A program made the translations under genes and the position numbers. Below the pieces are notes generated by a model that was not told the DNA's origin, did no database searches, and was given only the letters and a program-made list of their open reading frames with translations. 64,000 nucleotides of DNA, taken from NCBI GenBank assembly GCA_021613375.1, contig CM038714.1:44322623-44386622 (forward strand). The letters run 5' to 3'. This DNA comes from Megaleporinus macrocephalus (Eukaryota > Chordata > Actinopteri > Characiformes > Anostomidae). Shown here piece by piece: positions 46,126 through 57,800 of the stretch (positions are counted from its first letter, which is position 1; each line of letters begins with the position of its first letter).

Positions 46126-48469
46126 GTGCAGAAAAATATATATAAATTGCATCTCTATAGTGTTCCTAATAATGTATATCCAATTACTACATGGATCCAA
46201 TAAACTTTTACAGTAGCCATAAACTTTAAAGTTGGTTTGATCAATTCATTTAGCCCCTGTCATGCTCGGTCAACCCTGCAGTAAACCTGGTCAGCAGAGA
46301 CGGAAATAGCCTTCAGCTTTGAGTGAACGCCTGCCACACACAGACTGACCCTGTCGACCTCTACTGGTGTTCACACTTGTGCCTGATGGACAGTATTCAA
46401 TTAGCAAGGTCAGAAAAGCAGTTAAAACATTGAGAGCAGGTGATGTACTTGCCTAGTACCTAGATTCTTTACTATAATTAGCATGATACAGTTATACTCT
46501 TTACTGATTACTGTATTTTGTGGACTGTGGGAGTTACACAGTAAGGCAAACACCATACTTAGAATCCCTATATTCTTTATAGGGATTGGCACCAGCCGAT
46601 TGGCACCACTTTGCATAAATGACCACCAGCCAGTCATCATAAAAACAACGCTGCCAAAAAAAACAAAAACAGCAGTGCATAGGAAGAACTTGCTATAACT
46701 TGTTCAAATTTGCCAACAGAGGAGTACAGGTGGCCATCACTAAATTCTTACAAGAGATTGTCATGCGACGCTTAGTTCAATCAAAGTTAAAGCACCATTT
46801 TTGTTCATGTGTAAGCATATAAAACCTTTTCTATGTTTTAGAAACATGCACATTATGTAATGTTTTTCCTTGAGCTATACATGCTGCCAAAATCATTTAG
46901 GAACTTTTGCTTTTAAGAGTGCATGTGGCATCCCTGGTAAAATAACATCATAGAATATGATTGTATTGAGTGGTAGACTGCATAGAATCAGTAAAGAACA
47001 TCAATAAAATGAACGCTACTTATAGACTGCCCTATCTTGGGCTGAAACTAACTGATTGCACCACTTTGCCAATGTGGCAGACAGACAACCATGTGGCATC
47101 TCTGGCAAAAGTAGTTCGTCTAAATCCACGGTGCCAGACTGCTCTCCTCAGGCAGCCGGGGTAGGGGGCTGTGCTTCTTTTTAAATGCATCTGCGACTCC
47201 AAGCAGCAGCCTTGGACTCCTCTTTCCATGTTAGTAAACTTAGATATGGCAACAGTCATCCAACATGGCATGGGCTTGCTGCCCCTTATCAGTGTGCCAG
47301 CTGGCAGGGGTGTGGTTAATTTGGTGTTGTTTCTCCAGAAGCCAAGAAGGCATTGTCTTGTTTAGTGCCATGGCTGTAGGTTCAAGCGTAACATCTTTAG
47401 CTCCTTTAGCAGAAGGTTCCAGAAAGAGTCAACACTAGTTTGCTTAAACCTCTGGAGATTTCTTTATGTTGCTGCCAACAGATTTGTATATGAGCTCTCT
47501 AAATTCTGGCCTTAAGTGCCAAGCGCACTGAGTGTAGACTGCTTTCGCTCAGCACAACCTTATCAAGTGAAACCAAGCCTGCTTTAGTGCTTCTGTTGGA
47601 TGACTTCAAGGATGCTAGTATGAAAAGTCAAGAGAAAATATCATGGGGCTAGGGTTACCAAGCTTGCCATGACATGAAACAACTGGCAACTCATGACTGC
47701 AAATGATCCTTCTGAGTTAAACTCGCATTCACTTTCGCACTGACTCACTTTCAAACTGCTATTTCCATCAATGATCTACATTCATGACAGGATTAATTCC
47801 GTACATCATACCGAAGTAACTGAACCATTTAACGAAACCATTTAACTGTAGTGTTATTCAGGAAGACAGATAACGGTTAGACAATCTGTGGTTATGTCAA
47901 AATGATAGACTTTTGGCAAATATGCCCTGTTTGTCTTTAACAAAGGTTCCCATGTTTAGGCCTCTCTGTATTTAAAGTGCACCTATAAAGAACAACCAAG
48001 AATGCAGGGCATGAAAACAGTACGCTAACAGAATGCACTACAGTCTACAAACATCTTAACAGCATGTTTGATAGGTCACTAAGAGGCTGAACTTGAAAAG
48101 CTCACAGTACAGTACACAGTCTGGTTTTCTTTAAATATCACTGGTAGTGTTGGTACGATTCATCACACCAAGAAAGGACACAGGACACCAAAGGGTTTTT
48201 GGTGTTTCAGGGTTCATAAAGTTCACAGTCCCAGAACAAATCAAAATCTAAGTTTAATAATATAATTATTGCATACATTAAATACTCTCTATTTTTTTTT
48301 TACTTCTTTTAATGAATCACTTCAGCCTGGTAATGGCACATATTGGTATTGATGGGTATCAGTATTGGCCTGAAAACAGCAGAAAGCGCTCAATTTGTTA
48401 TCGTAGGGAAAAACAAATGGAATCCAAATCAATACTGTGGGGGAGTATAGGAATTTGAGCAGGATATTT
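46126..48469. other. Intronic sequence, nothing firmly recognised
   Basis: A small hairpin (AATCCCTAT / ATAGGGATT) lies at 46561-46587. Frames at 46970-47365 resemble nothing known. Confidence 0.4.
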
Positions 48470-48482
48470 CATGCATGCATGC

Positions 48483-48557
<75 letters not shown>
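48470..48557 (+). repeat. (ATGC)n followed by a long (AT)n array
   Basis: Four ATGC units (48470-48485) run into about 36 AT units (48486-48557). Confidence 0.97.
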
Positions 48558-48560
<3 letters not shown>

Positions 48561-49433
48561 TTTTTTTCCTTTTCAATATGGGAGCATGTGTTTGGATGCT
48601 ATCTTAAAGCTATACTATGTAATGTTTGTGGATTGTAAGACACAATGTTTTAGATGAATCTGATGATAAGAAGTGCATTGAAAAAAATTCAAAGAGAACT
48701 TGATGAATGTTTTGATTTCTAATGACGTAAGTGAATTATCTAATCTTATCATCAGGTCTTCATCAATATATGGTTAATTTTGCATTTGAGACCTAAACAT
48801 TGAGCCAGACTGTGTTTGTGACATCAGTATCGGCTTAAGGTTTCAGTATCGTTATCGGAATCACAAAATAAAGAGTATTGAGCTAGTTCTAAATTGGTCC
48901 CATCTCAAAGCAGGAATGCCAGTCAAAACTAGCAGCAGTGACTTCAGTTCCTTGGAGTTCAGTGACTAATCAGTCTCTTTTTTCTAATTCTAGCTAACAG
49001 TTAAGGTGATTCTTTACATGTTGGTGAAATAAAGAGTGAATAACATGAAGGGATGCGTTGACTCCACAGCTGATTAAAGCATTAAAGGAAAGAAAAAACA
49101 GGAGGACAATAAAAGGTCCCGTCATATTACATTCCGAGTCTAAAAGAAACTGAAGCAGAATCTAAACCTGTTTTCTTTCCTGTACTGAGGGCTAAAATGT
49201 GCCGGCTCGGCTACATCTAATCCGGTTTGGCTATTTCAGAGCATCCAGATGTGCGAGTCAGCTCTTACTGTGTTTTGTCTACGAATCCAAACGAATTTAA
49301 AGGCATTTTTAAAGGCACTCTCTTTCTCTCAACACCAAAACAGTCCAGACTGCACACTGAGCAGAGCACAGCTCATTAAAACCCTCATATTAATGAACAT
49401 TTGTTTGGAGTGAAGGCGTTTTTAGTTAACTAT
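48558..49433. other. INKA2 intron 5' end, nothing firmly recognised
   Basis: This part of the intron next to exon 1 has no repeat I recognise. It may contain promoter-proximal regulatory sites. Confidence 0.4.
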
Positions 49434-49439
49434 ACGTAC

Positions 49440-49475
49440 CAGTTCTTGTCTCAGTCGCTTCAAACATGTATCCAT
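49440..49475 (-). CDS. inka2: INKA2 coding exon 1 (12 residues)
   Basis: Exon 1 encodes MDTCLKRLRQEL and is too short to find by ORF length. It was found by searching upstream for the conserved INKA2 start (the human protein begins in a very similar way). The ATG lies in a strong Kozak context (GCCATGG). An in-frame TGA 14 codons upstream (49518-49520) rules out an unspliced N-terminal extension. The exon ends in CTG, followed by donor GTACGT at 49439-49434. It joins in phase 0 to CTC TCT ATG in exon 2, giving RQEL-LSMKEAGDG, which matches the family across the junction. The surrounding sequence is CpG-richer, as expected for a promoter-proximal exon. Confidence 0.9.
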
Positions 49476-49900
49476 GGCTTTATGCTCTCGGATTAAGGTG
49501 AAAGAAACCTCGGTCCATCACATCAGCGATAAAAACTCAGTGAAGAAAAACATCAGCTCGCTTCTCCTTCATGACTCCTAACGGCTTCGGGTAGATGTTA
49601 CTTCTCCGTGTGTGAGAAACCAGACGACGCGAACCGAGTCTTCAGCTGCCGCTTCCTTCAGTCCTCCTCCTCGGAGTCCTGGACATGCATCCCTGTAGAG
49701 CAGCTGTCCGAAAGTTGCCCTCAGAAAGCTTCAGAGGTTGGAGCGACTGACAGTTGCTGTCTTCTTCTTCCTCGTCAGGAGACGCTCCTCGAGTCAGCTG
49801 GCTGCTATTTTCTCTCACGGAGCCAAATTCCCGCCAACAAACCTGCGCGCGGCTCCCTCCCCTCACAGCTTCTCCCGTTTTAATGGCCAGTCAGCGTCTC
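49476..49900 (-). promoter_or_regulatory. inka2: INKA2 5' leader and promoter region
   Basis: The sequence just upstream of the INKA2 start codon is clearly richer in CG dinucleotides than the rest of the window (for example around 49620-49700 and 49780-49860). This is the pattern of a CpG-type promoter. The transcription start cannot be fixed from sequence alone. A minus-strand 74-codon frame at 49642-49866 is either an upstream ORF or chance. No TATA box is evident. Confidence 0.6.
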
Positions 49901-50127
49901 CTCTCAGTGTTTTCACCTTCACTCTCTCCGTCAGCAGTGTGTGAAAACATTGACTTAATATTGCGAAATAATTACTTATTTTGTCCAATAATTAGATATA
50001 TGAACGCTCAATATGACCAGACCAAAAATAAGCACCTGGGCATGTATTTTTGTTTTTGTTTGAGATACGTTTGTTTGAGACCCTGTCCAAACAAAAATGT
50101 CATCTCAATTTTTGTAATTTTTTAATA

Positions 50128-50294
50128 TTTCTACATCATTTGAGTGTCGCACATGCCCTTTACATTGCATTAAAATTACAAAAATGGAAATAATTCGGGT
50201 TCCATTGACTTGAAAGTAAAAAAGGTCAGCTTCTCCTGTAAAGTTGCCATTTTGGAGATGCTTGTTTTCCTTTGGACACAGACGATATACTCAT
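50128..50294 (-). mobile_element. Family A MITE, reverse orientation
   Basis: TTTCTACATCATTTGAGTGT ... CCCTTTACATTGCATTAAAA ... GGTTCCATTGACTTGAAAG ... CTCCTGTAAAGTTGCC ... CTTTGGACACAGACGATAT. The internal TCTATTGGTCC block is missing. Confidence 0.8.
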
Positions 50295-51110
50295 ATCATA
50301 AAAATGTGTGGAAATGGCTAAAGAATTAGGTATTTGAAGCACATTACATTTATTTTATATTGTCTCTGCTAGAAAGTAAAACAAACCAGCATTTGATATT
50401 TTAGCATAAAAGATATCTAGTTCTATACTGAACACATCAGAAGTAAAGAAACCTCCACCTTTGCTGACATATACATCTAGGAATCAGGCGGGTCACTACT
50501 ATCATATTTAACAGTCATGGTTAGGAACATCACCCACAAACTAGGCACAGTCTACCACGATAAACACATGTATACACTAACAACTATTTACACGTTCTAG
50601 GCCTCTATTACTGCAAACCAAGCGCTTCCTATGAGCCTATGTGTGTCCATGGTGGCAGGAGCCAGTAGCAGGGCAACTTCGCAGTCCTCTGTTCAAAGGT
50701 CACACTGTCCTAGAGGCCTCACAATGTCCAAGCATAGTCAATGGGGCATGTGGCCCCCTTACCCTCCACAGCCTCTTCACAGCAGGGGGTGTTCGGAATG
50801 CGCATGCTCCATGTAAAAGAACATGCCATAGAGAATGTCTGTCTTGGTCATGCACTGCTAGCGCTTCCTGCGGGCATTGTTGTCTTACTCTGGGTGCTGA
50901 AGTAAGAGAAGGAAAGCTGCATCCTCCTCCTCATTGTGGTGGATCGCCTCCCAACTTGTGGCATCAATCCTTACGCTACTAGGGGTGGCAGACACAGTTT
51001 CTCCCTTGAACGAGTGTGCTGCTTGTGCACGCTGGAGCTCCAACGCTTGGTATTGTACATGTAATATTAGTTTTAATATTATGATTTTCTTTAAGATATG
51101 TAATATGTAA
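50295..51110. other. GC-richer segment between two inverted family A copies
   Basis: About 50600-51050 is markedly GC-richer than its flanks. A plus frame of 113 codons (50641-50982) and a minus frame (50885-51187, with an acidic EEED stretch) cover it. I recognise neither. It may be a relic of a gene or element, or an upstream regulatory tract of INKA2. Confidence 0.3.
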
Positions 51111-51352
51111 TATATCGTCCAATGAAAAACAAGTATCTCCAAAATTGCAACTTTACAGAAGAGACCTAAAACATACTTTACTTTCAATGCAAGTCAGTGG
51201 AATCAGAATCTTTTCCAAGCTATTTTGGAGCATTTCTATTGGTGCATTCATCATGAAATTTTCACAGAGTGTAACCCACCGTTCAAATGATTTAGACAAA
51301 ATACACAGACAAAAAATGGAGAAACATGTTTTTCATTGGACAGGGACATATG
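51111..51352 (+). mobile_element. Family A MITE, complete copy
   Basis: Left ATATCGTCCAATGAAAAACA then AGTATCTCC; internal TTTCTATTGGTGCATTCATC; right GAAACATGTTTTTCATTGGA then CAGGGACATAT. The full TIR-to-TIR length is about 240 bases. Confidence 0.9.
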
Positions 51353-51769
51353 TAATATGTGGGCTAGCTGAAGCAATTGTCTGTTACATCTGTGTCTATC
51401 AGATTTGAGCCCATTTCTTTAACATTTGTCTGAAAATGTAACAAAATCAAATTGCATATACCAACATGCTGTATATACGTCATCACTTCAGTCTACACTG
51501 AAACTAAATAAAGAACCCACATCTAAACAAAAAGCCATCATGGCTGACTCAATCCAAAGCTTTGTCTGAAAGCCCTTTGGTTTAAAAGTAAATACGGGAT
51601 ATGTGCTGATACAGTCTTTTTGTATGTCTTTTTGTATGTTTTGTATGGCATGCCTTAGTTTATAGTGTACCTGCCACTGTGCACGCGCAGCCCACACTTA
51701 CTGAAAAGCAATTTAGTTAGTTGGATTTTCAAAATATTTTAGTTTTTAAATGCAACAGATAGACGCCTA
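51353..51769. other. Non-coding sequence
   Basis: Nothing was recognised. Confidence 0.4.
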
Positions 51770-52050
51770 GCCCAAAAGGGAGCCCTAGCATTGGGATCAC
51801 AAAAAAAATCCTCAAGCGTTTTTAGTAAAGTGTAAAATGTATTAAAAATTAAGAATTTGTTGCATATGGTTTTATATAGCACCAAATATGGTTCTGCTAA
51901 CGTTACAGTAGAATTCTTGGTGCTATATAGAACCATTTTCAAAGAGCTTGTATGTACAACATATTCCCCATCAACAGAAGACATTCTCCATCAATCTATA
52001 AATCCATTTAAGCATGCAAATAGTTTTATATAGAACCATTGTCTGAAGAT
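51770..52050. mobile_element. Fold-back MITE with 20-base arms (TATATAG..ACC type)
   Basis: The left arm ATGGTTTTATATAGCACCAA (51866-51885) and right arm TTGGTGCTATATAGAACCAT (51917-51936) are reverse complements with one mismatch, around a 31-base loop. Outer parts carry further TATATAGAACCATT. This matches a common fish fold-back repeat. Confidence 0.65.
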
Positions 52051-52854
52051 GTTAACATTAGTTGAATACATCCATTATTATTGTTGGTCACTGTGTGAAC
52101 AGTTAACTTTGCAGGTTACTATGATAGCTATGTTAATGGTGGTTGACTCTATGTAAGTGGTGGTCAATTTGCACTCTCACATCAGCTCACTTTCACCAAA
52201 AGTTTTTACTTCATTTACATTACTTCATTTTTTTATTTTTTTATTTCCAGAAATACACTTCCAACATAAAGTGACATACATACCTTCCCATGACATTTTC
52301 ATGCAAGTCAGTGAGCCAGTAAACTTTTTTACATCAGTATATTGGAGAGAGGCATTTTGAGCATATCAGAATATTGGGTGTGATATGTCCCCTTCAATAT
52401 ATACTGTGATTATGACCTTGGCCTCCTCTCATTATCCCTTAAGCTGGAAGCTACATGTCTATAACATGTCTACCATTAAGAGTATTAGACCCCTTCATAA
52501 CACTGCACATAATACATGTTCAAGGAGCACAAGATATTGACCACAGTTCCTTTGGTGTTGCAGTGGAGGTTAAATGAAAATACTATACTGTCTGTATGTC
52601 TAAAAGTAGACACCTGCATGACCAAGGTTTCTACTGAAATCAAGAATATTAATTTGGGACCATATTTGCTGCAGTAACAGACTCTACTCTTCTGGAAAGA
52701 CCTTACACTAGATGTTGGAACATTGCTATAAGAGTTTGATTGTATTTAGTGTTAGTGAGGTCAGGTACATCAGTTCTGGATCGCTTCAACAGCCTAAAGC
52801 TATTGGTTGAATATTGTTTTTTTTTTATTTTGACACTAAACATTTGAATCTCCT
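52051..52854. other. Non-coding sequence
   Basis: Nothing was recognised. Confidence 0.4.
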
Positions 52855-53220
52855 AATAATGGAAAGGCAGTTGAGCCGGTTGGCTCTGTTGTTTCTGCGT
52901 CAACTCCTTCTGACTGAACAGGGCGGAGAGTTACGTGGCTCCTGTTTACTGACCTGATTCCATCTAAATGAGCGCTATTATCATCGTAATTTCCAGCCGT
53001 GCCACATGTTCACATATCCCAGCAGAGTCCCGCTCACAACTCCAAAAGCGAAGAGCTAAGGCTGGATATATGAATAAATCATCTGAAAATAAGCGCAGTG
53101 CGCTTTTCGGAAATCGGAAAGAGAGCCAGCGTTCGCAATGGTGGAGTTTTGTTTTAGCTGCTCTTTTAGCTTTTGGAATCTCTTTGTTGTTTATGAGGTG
53201 GGGGTGCATATGGTGACTGT
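52855..53220. promoter_or_regulatory. Strong candidate conserved non-coding element upstream of INKA2
   Basis: A repeat-free, compositionally distinct tract about 3.5 kb upstream of exon 1. Both strands are open over 80 codons here, with no protein resemblance. It contains GAGCGCTATTATCATCGTAA, TATGAATAAATCATCTG and AAGCGCAGTGCGCTT (near-palindrome). The texture is that of a vertebrate CNE; function is inferred. Confidence 0.4.
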
Positions 53221-53484
53221 TTTTGAACAGAGTGGTTTTAATGTGTAATTAAAAAAGCAGTCAAGGTTAAATAAGGACTTGGCAGCCCCAGTGCATGTCT
53301 GGGACAAAAAAATAGGATGGAATTCAATGAGTGTGTGTGTGTATGAATGTGTGCAGGTGTATCACATTTAATTGACTTTGGAAAAATCTTTTGGGAGCCT
53401 AACTGAAAAATTTCAGTGGACAGTGTCTGATGTGAAATTTAGCATCATATGTCTTATAATATTCAGTGTCTGGTTTACCAGGTC

Positions 53485-53905
53485 TACTTAACTGATGTGG
53501 TGGTGGTGTGTTAGTGTGGATCTACCTTTTAAACACTGTTCATCCACTGTCCACTTCACTAGACACGTTCCTTGTATGGTCCACCTTATAAATCTAAGGT
53601 TTGAGACAATAGCTATTGCTATAGATTGTGTAGGGAGCAGTTTTGGGCCAGAGGATGCTGGTGGCTGGATATTTCTGGTTAGTGGACTCTTCTCAGTCCA
53701 ACAGTGGCAGGTGTTTCAAAAATTCAGTTGCACCAGGAGCATACGCACACACACTAACATGTCACCACCACATCAGTGTCCACCTCCCAGATGATACTTG
53801 CTCATTATACAGACTAACAGATGGACTACAGTCTGTAACTGTAGAACTACAGAATTTACCCCTGTGGAAACAAGGTAGTTGTCCAGTGGACAACCATGAG
53901 TAAGA
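53485..53905. mobile_element. Family B fold-back element, diverged copy
   Basis: Left arm GATGTGGTGGTGGTGTGTTA and right arm CACTAACATGTCACCACCAC then ATCAGTGTCC are reverse complements. The centre contains GAGACAATAGCTATTGCTAT and TTAGTGGACTCTTCTCAGTC, shared with the other copies. Confidence 0.7.
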
Positions 53906-54578
53906 GATCTAAATAAATGTTTGGAGTAAGTTTGTAGCAATTCTGTTAAATATTTTTGGACATTCTGGATTAAACATAGGCATTTAAAGCACGTTAAGAC
54001 AATGCATGTTTTCTTTGAAGCTTGTAACAACAATTAAGACATAAATTTAACTCATATCTAGCAGTTACTGCTTTCCATTTTTAACATCTGTCTGAAGCTG
54101 GTTTAACCACTGCTCATAATCAGTCAGTGAAGTACCCTGGACTTTCAGAAGGCCTAGAGCCTTTATGTCCAGCAAAGGGCCCAAAGACCAAAGCACAGTC
54201 CTTTACAGCCAGTATGCTCTATTACAATATACAATATGCCCTAATCACAATGTGCTGCACTATAATAGGCAGCATGCAGTGCAATGTAATGAGCACTCCC
54301 AGCCCTCTACACCAACAATAGTCTGTGACAGCGGTTACACCTCAATTCTACCACACTAGCCACACAGAGCAGAGTTTCTGCTGCAGTTTAACCAACATAA
54401 ACACTTATGCTGTGTTCAAGTGGTACCAGAAACTAGGAAATGCCAGTTTTCCAAACAAATTCTTGTTTACAGCTGATAAACTGAATTCTAACTGATACAT
54501 GGGTTTAAGGTTTGACCTATAATGTGACTTGTAGCAAATGTGGAACATGTATAACTAATATGTGCTTTTTAATACAAC
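53906..54578. other. Non-coding sequence
   Basis: Nothing was recognised. Confidence 0.4.
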
Positions 54579-54800
54579 ATATTGCCGCCGTCCAATAAAA
54601 AACAGTATCTTAAAAAAAAGGCAACTTTACAGTAGAGAACGAAAACTTGTCCTTACCTTCAATGCAAGTCAGAGAAACCAAAACTGTATTAATTTCTAAA
54701 GTTATTTTGGAGCATTTCTATTGGTCCAATCATCAAGAAAGTTTTACACAATGTAGCTATCATGAACAAATTATGTTTTTCTTTGGACAGCGATGATATA
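54579..54800 (+). mobile_element. Family A MITE, near-complete copy
   Basis: Left TATTGCCGCCGTCCAATAAA then AAACAGTATCT; TTTCTATTGGTCCAATCATC; right ATGTTTTTCTTTGGACAGCG then ATGATATA. A short internal deletion removes part of the sequence before the right end. Confidence 0.85.
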
Positions 54801-57800
54801 AAAAGCAGGACATGCATATTCTTCGTATGTACTTGCTTTTTTTTCTGTGTGGTGGTCGTGTCAAAGCACAAGCATTCATACACAGAGAAGTTAGCCCTCT
54901 GGTATATACAACCTTCCAGTGAGCACCCACATACAGCATTAGCTCAGCAGCTCAGAAATTGATCCCAAGAATTAATGAAAGTTAAAAAAGGATGCCAGGT
55001 GCAAGTTCAAGCAAATAGGCAGGTCTAAAAGAGCTTCCTCTTTGAGACATTTGAAGAAATTTAACAGTTACATTTAGCTAATGTAGCCTATTGTTTAGTT
55101 TACACTCCTGGCCTGGAGGGATCCTTATTTCTCACACATTTAAATCAGAATGAAGGTGATTCTGAATTCAAAGTTCTGTTTGTGTTTAGTAATTAGATGA
55201 AGACATGACCTGAAATACAGTGTTTTGTGAGGTCAGAGTGTGATCGTGGGGGGGCCATGTGTGGATACGTGTAATCCCTACCGGATCCCCATCCTGTCCT
55301 GCAGCTGCCCTTGTGCACATGACAACTTCCACCCCAGCTGTTCCTGTGTGACCACACTAGGCAGAAGAAACTGTCCCAGGTCAGAGCTGGAAGGAAGTTT
55401 ACACTGATCTAGAACCAGTTACTCTTTTGTACCAAAACAATTCTAACCACCTCTTCCACACCTTACTATAGCAATGACCTGTTTAGAACCTGTAGTGTTT
55501 GTACAGAGGATATCGCCAATAACCTGTTGCCTATGGAATCAGAGCTTTATACACCGCTGTTCATTTGAACATTTGAAATCACTTGTATAACTTTCTATAG
55601 GTTTACAGCGTAGATTGAATTATTATGCATATCAAATATTTTGGCCCAACAAAAATTATTAAATGATAAACAATAGACAATGTATGCCTTGATGTTGGAT
55701 CACCAATGTCAATTAATATTATTCTACAACTTTTTCTCTTATGGACTTATAAATCTCTGAGTGTTTTACAAATTCCTACTAATTATTATATAAAATCCAT
55801 GAGGTTTTACAGTATCACAGCATGTATTATACTGCCAGAAGAACAGTCGACTGTACATGTATGCTTTTGTTCATTATAAATGTACCCTCAAAAATACAAA
55901 CTGGTCCTTAAGCTCTAATTGTATACCTTAAATGAGTTTAAACATTCACTACCTTCACTTTCCTAGAGAACAGGGGTATATTTGTACATTTTCCTAAATT
56001 TCAGTTTTTTTTCAGGTAGCTCCCAATAGATTATCTCCAGATGTACAAATTACAAACCAACTATCTGGTGAAAGTCATATGTTTTGGGTCTAGGTCTAGG
56101 CTTATTTGGACCAGGGTTACAGTTCGAACCTAGGTTATATTAAGTTTTAAGTTAATGTTGCAGTTTGTCATATTTAGGTGGATCTATTAACAGAAATTGA
56201 ATGTAGTATATGAATCTAGTAAAGAAAACCCATAAATTTATAATCTCGTGTACCTACCAACTGTGTTTTATTAGTCTATATAGGATTGAGTCGTCTTACA
56301 ATGAATGCCGCCACGTAGCGCCACAATGTTTCTACAGTGCCAACAATGGACAAACCAGAGTTTGACTGTAGATAGTGCCTTTTTTGTTTTTTTATTGAAG
56401 CAGCAGTTTGAAGTTACAGCACCAGTTGGAATATGTAGAAATAAGAACCTCCCATAGCACATATTTATAGGTAACTTTGCAGGTAAGATATTTTGATGGC
56501 TTAAAGCCACAGGGAAGCTGAATGTGTTCCTCTAGGCCACAATATACACGTACAAAGTATGTCCTGAGAATACCTTCCCAAAAATTCCTTTCAATGTAAA
56601 CTGGGTGGTCTTAATCTTGGGTTATGCTTCCATAAGCATTTCCTAACCAATCACAAGACTGACCCGCCCACACAAAACAGTTTTCGAGTCAGTGAAAGTT
56701 GGTGACCTGATTATAATCCATCATACCCAAAAACTAGCAAGCTAGACCTCCTGCCTGCCTCACACTTTGGTGTTAGAACCTTTTTCCCTGAGAGTGTACA
56801 ATAATTCAAAACATTGATTCCAGACTTTTGAATGGTTTAGCTTAAAGAGATTTAGCTGAGACATCACATTTTTCTCCTTAGCCTGTGATTATGTTCTTGG
56901 TGTCCAAAGTTTCTGTCTTAATGCTAATGTAGCTAACAGTGATGGAAGCATGCTCCAATTTAAAAGGACATAAGGGAGTTGAATGCTTCACAGGGGTTGA
57001 GGCTACTGTGTGAAGACACAGGGAAGCAGTTGGCATGATGCTAACTGGCTTTCATAAGCTAACATTACTTGGTAGCTTCATTGACCTCATATCTGGAGCA
57101 CAAAACCAAAGAAGCAAGTTTCACACACCAAGCATGCATTGACTACATTGGCGGTGGTGGGGGGAAGCTATGCAAATCTCAATCCTTGAGTGTATTTTCC
57201 CCTCTGGAACTTGCCTTAACCTCTCCCTAGAGCAGTGCAAAGGTTGTGAAATAGACCCCTTGGGCTGAAGAAACATGGCTGTGTGGCCTTTGGGACAAAA
57301 TGTGGTTGATTACTGAGCAATTAGCAACTCAGGTGGAACAAACGGAACAGGGCAGCCCTCTAGGAATTAAATGGAGCACTTGGTGGTGGGGGGACCACAG
57401 AGCTGTGAGGAAGGACACCTGCTGCAAGTCTATAGGAGGTTCACAGTGGGTTCACTTTAGAGCTGTTACAAATGATGCTAGGCTAAATATGCTATTACAC
57501 ATCTGAAATATAAGTGCCACACAGAACGTTTGGTGTGTTATCTTTCTAGGTCATCTACCAGCACCCTGATTTTCATACTATCATACAGACTTTTAATAGA
57601 ACTATACTGTTGCAGTCATGCAAAAAACCTCATAACTCATCTTTTTTTTTAACATCATTTGAAAAACGCCAGCAGGCCTTTGCACCACATGAGCATTTGA
57701 TGATAAATGCTTTGATAGAAAAAGTCCAAAGTTCTGCAAGATGTAATATGAGGTTATGGTTTTTTCCTTCTCATATGAACTTACCATTCTGGATATATAG

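Larger units (their letters stand above)
38941..49439 (-). other. inka2: INKA2 intron 1 (about 10.5 kb)
   Basis: The phase-0 intron is bounded by a consensus donor (GTACGT, minus strand, ending at 49439) and a pyrimidine-rich acceptor (TTTCCTTTGTCCCCTTGCCC then TCTGCAG) at 38941. It contains an ATT array, a MITE fragment, a Tc1-like remnant, fold-back elements, a long AT array and several repeat-free candidate regulatory tracts, listed separately. No further coding exon was recognised inside it. Confidence 0.88.

Noticed and set aside
48475..48657. 60-codon Ile-Tyr repeat frame
   Set aside because: Translation of the AT microsatellite.
49642..49866. 74-codon minus-strand frame upstream of INKA2 as a separate gene
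   Set aside because: Lies in the CpG-rich leader where open frames are common by composition; at most an upstream ORF.
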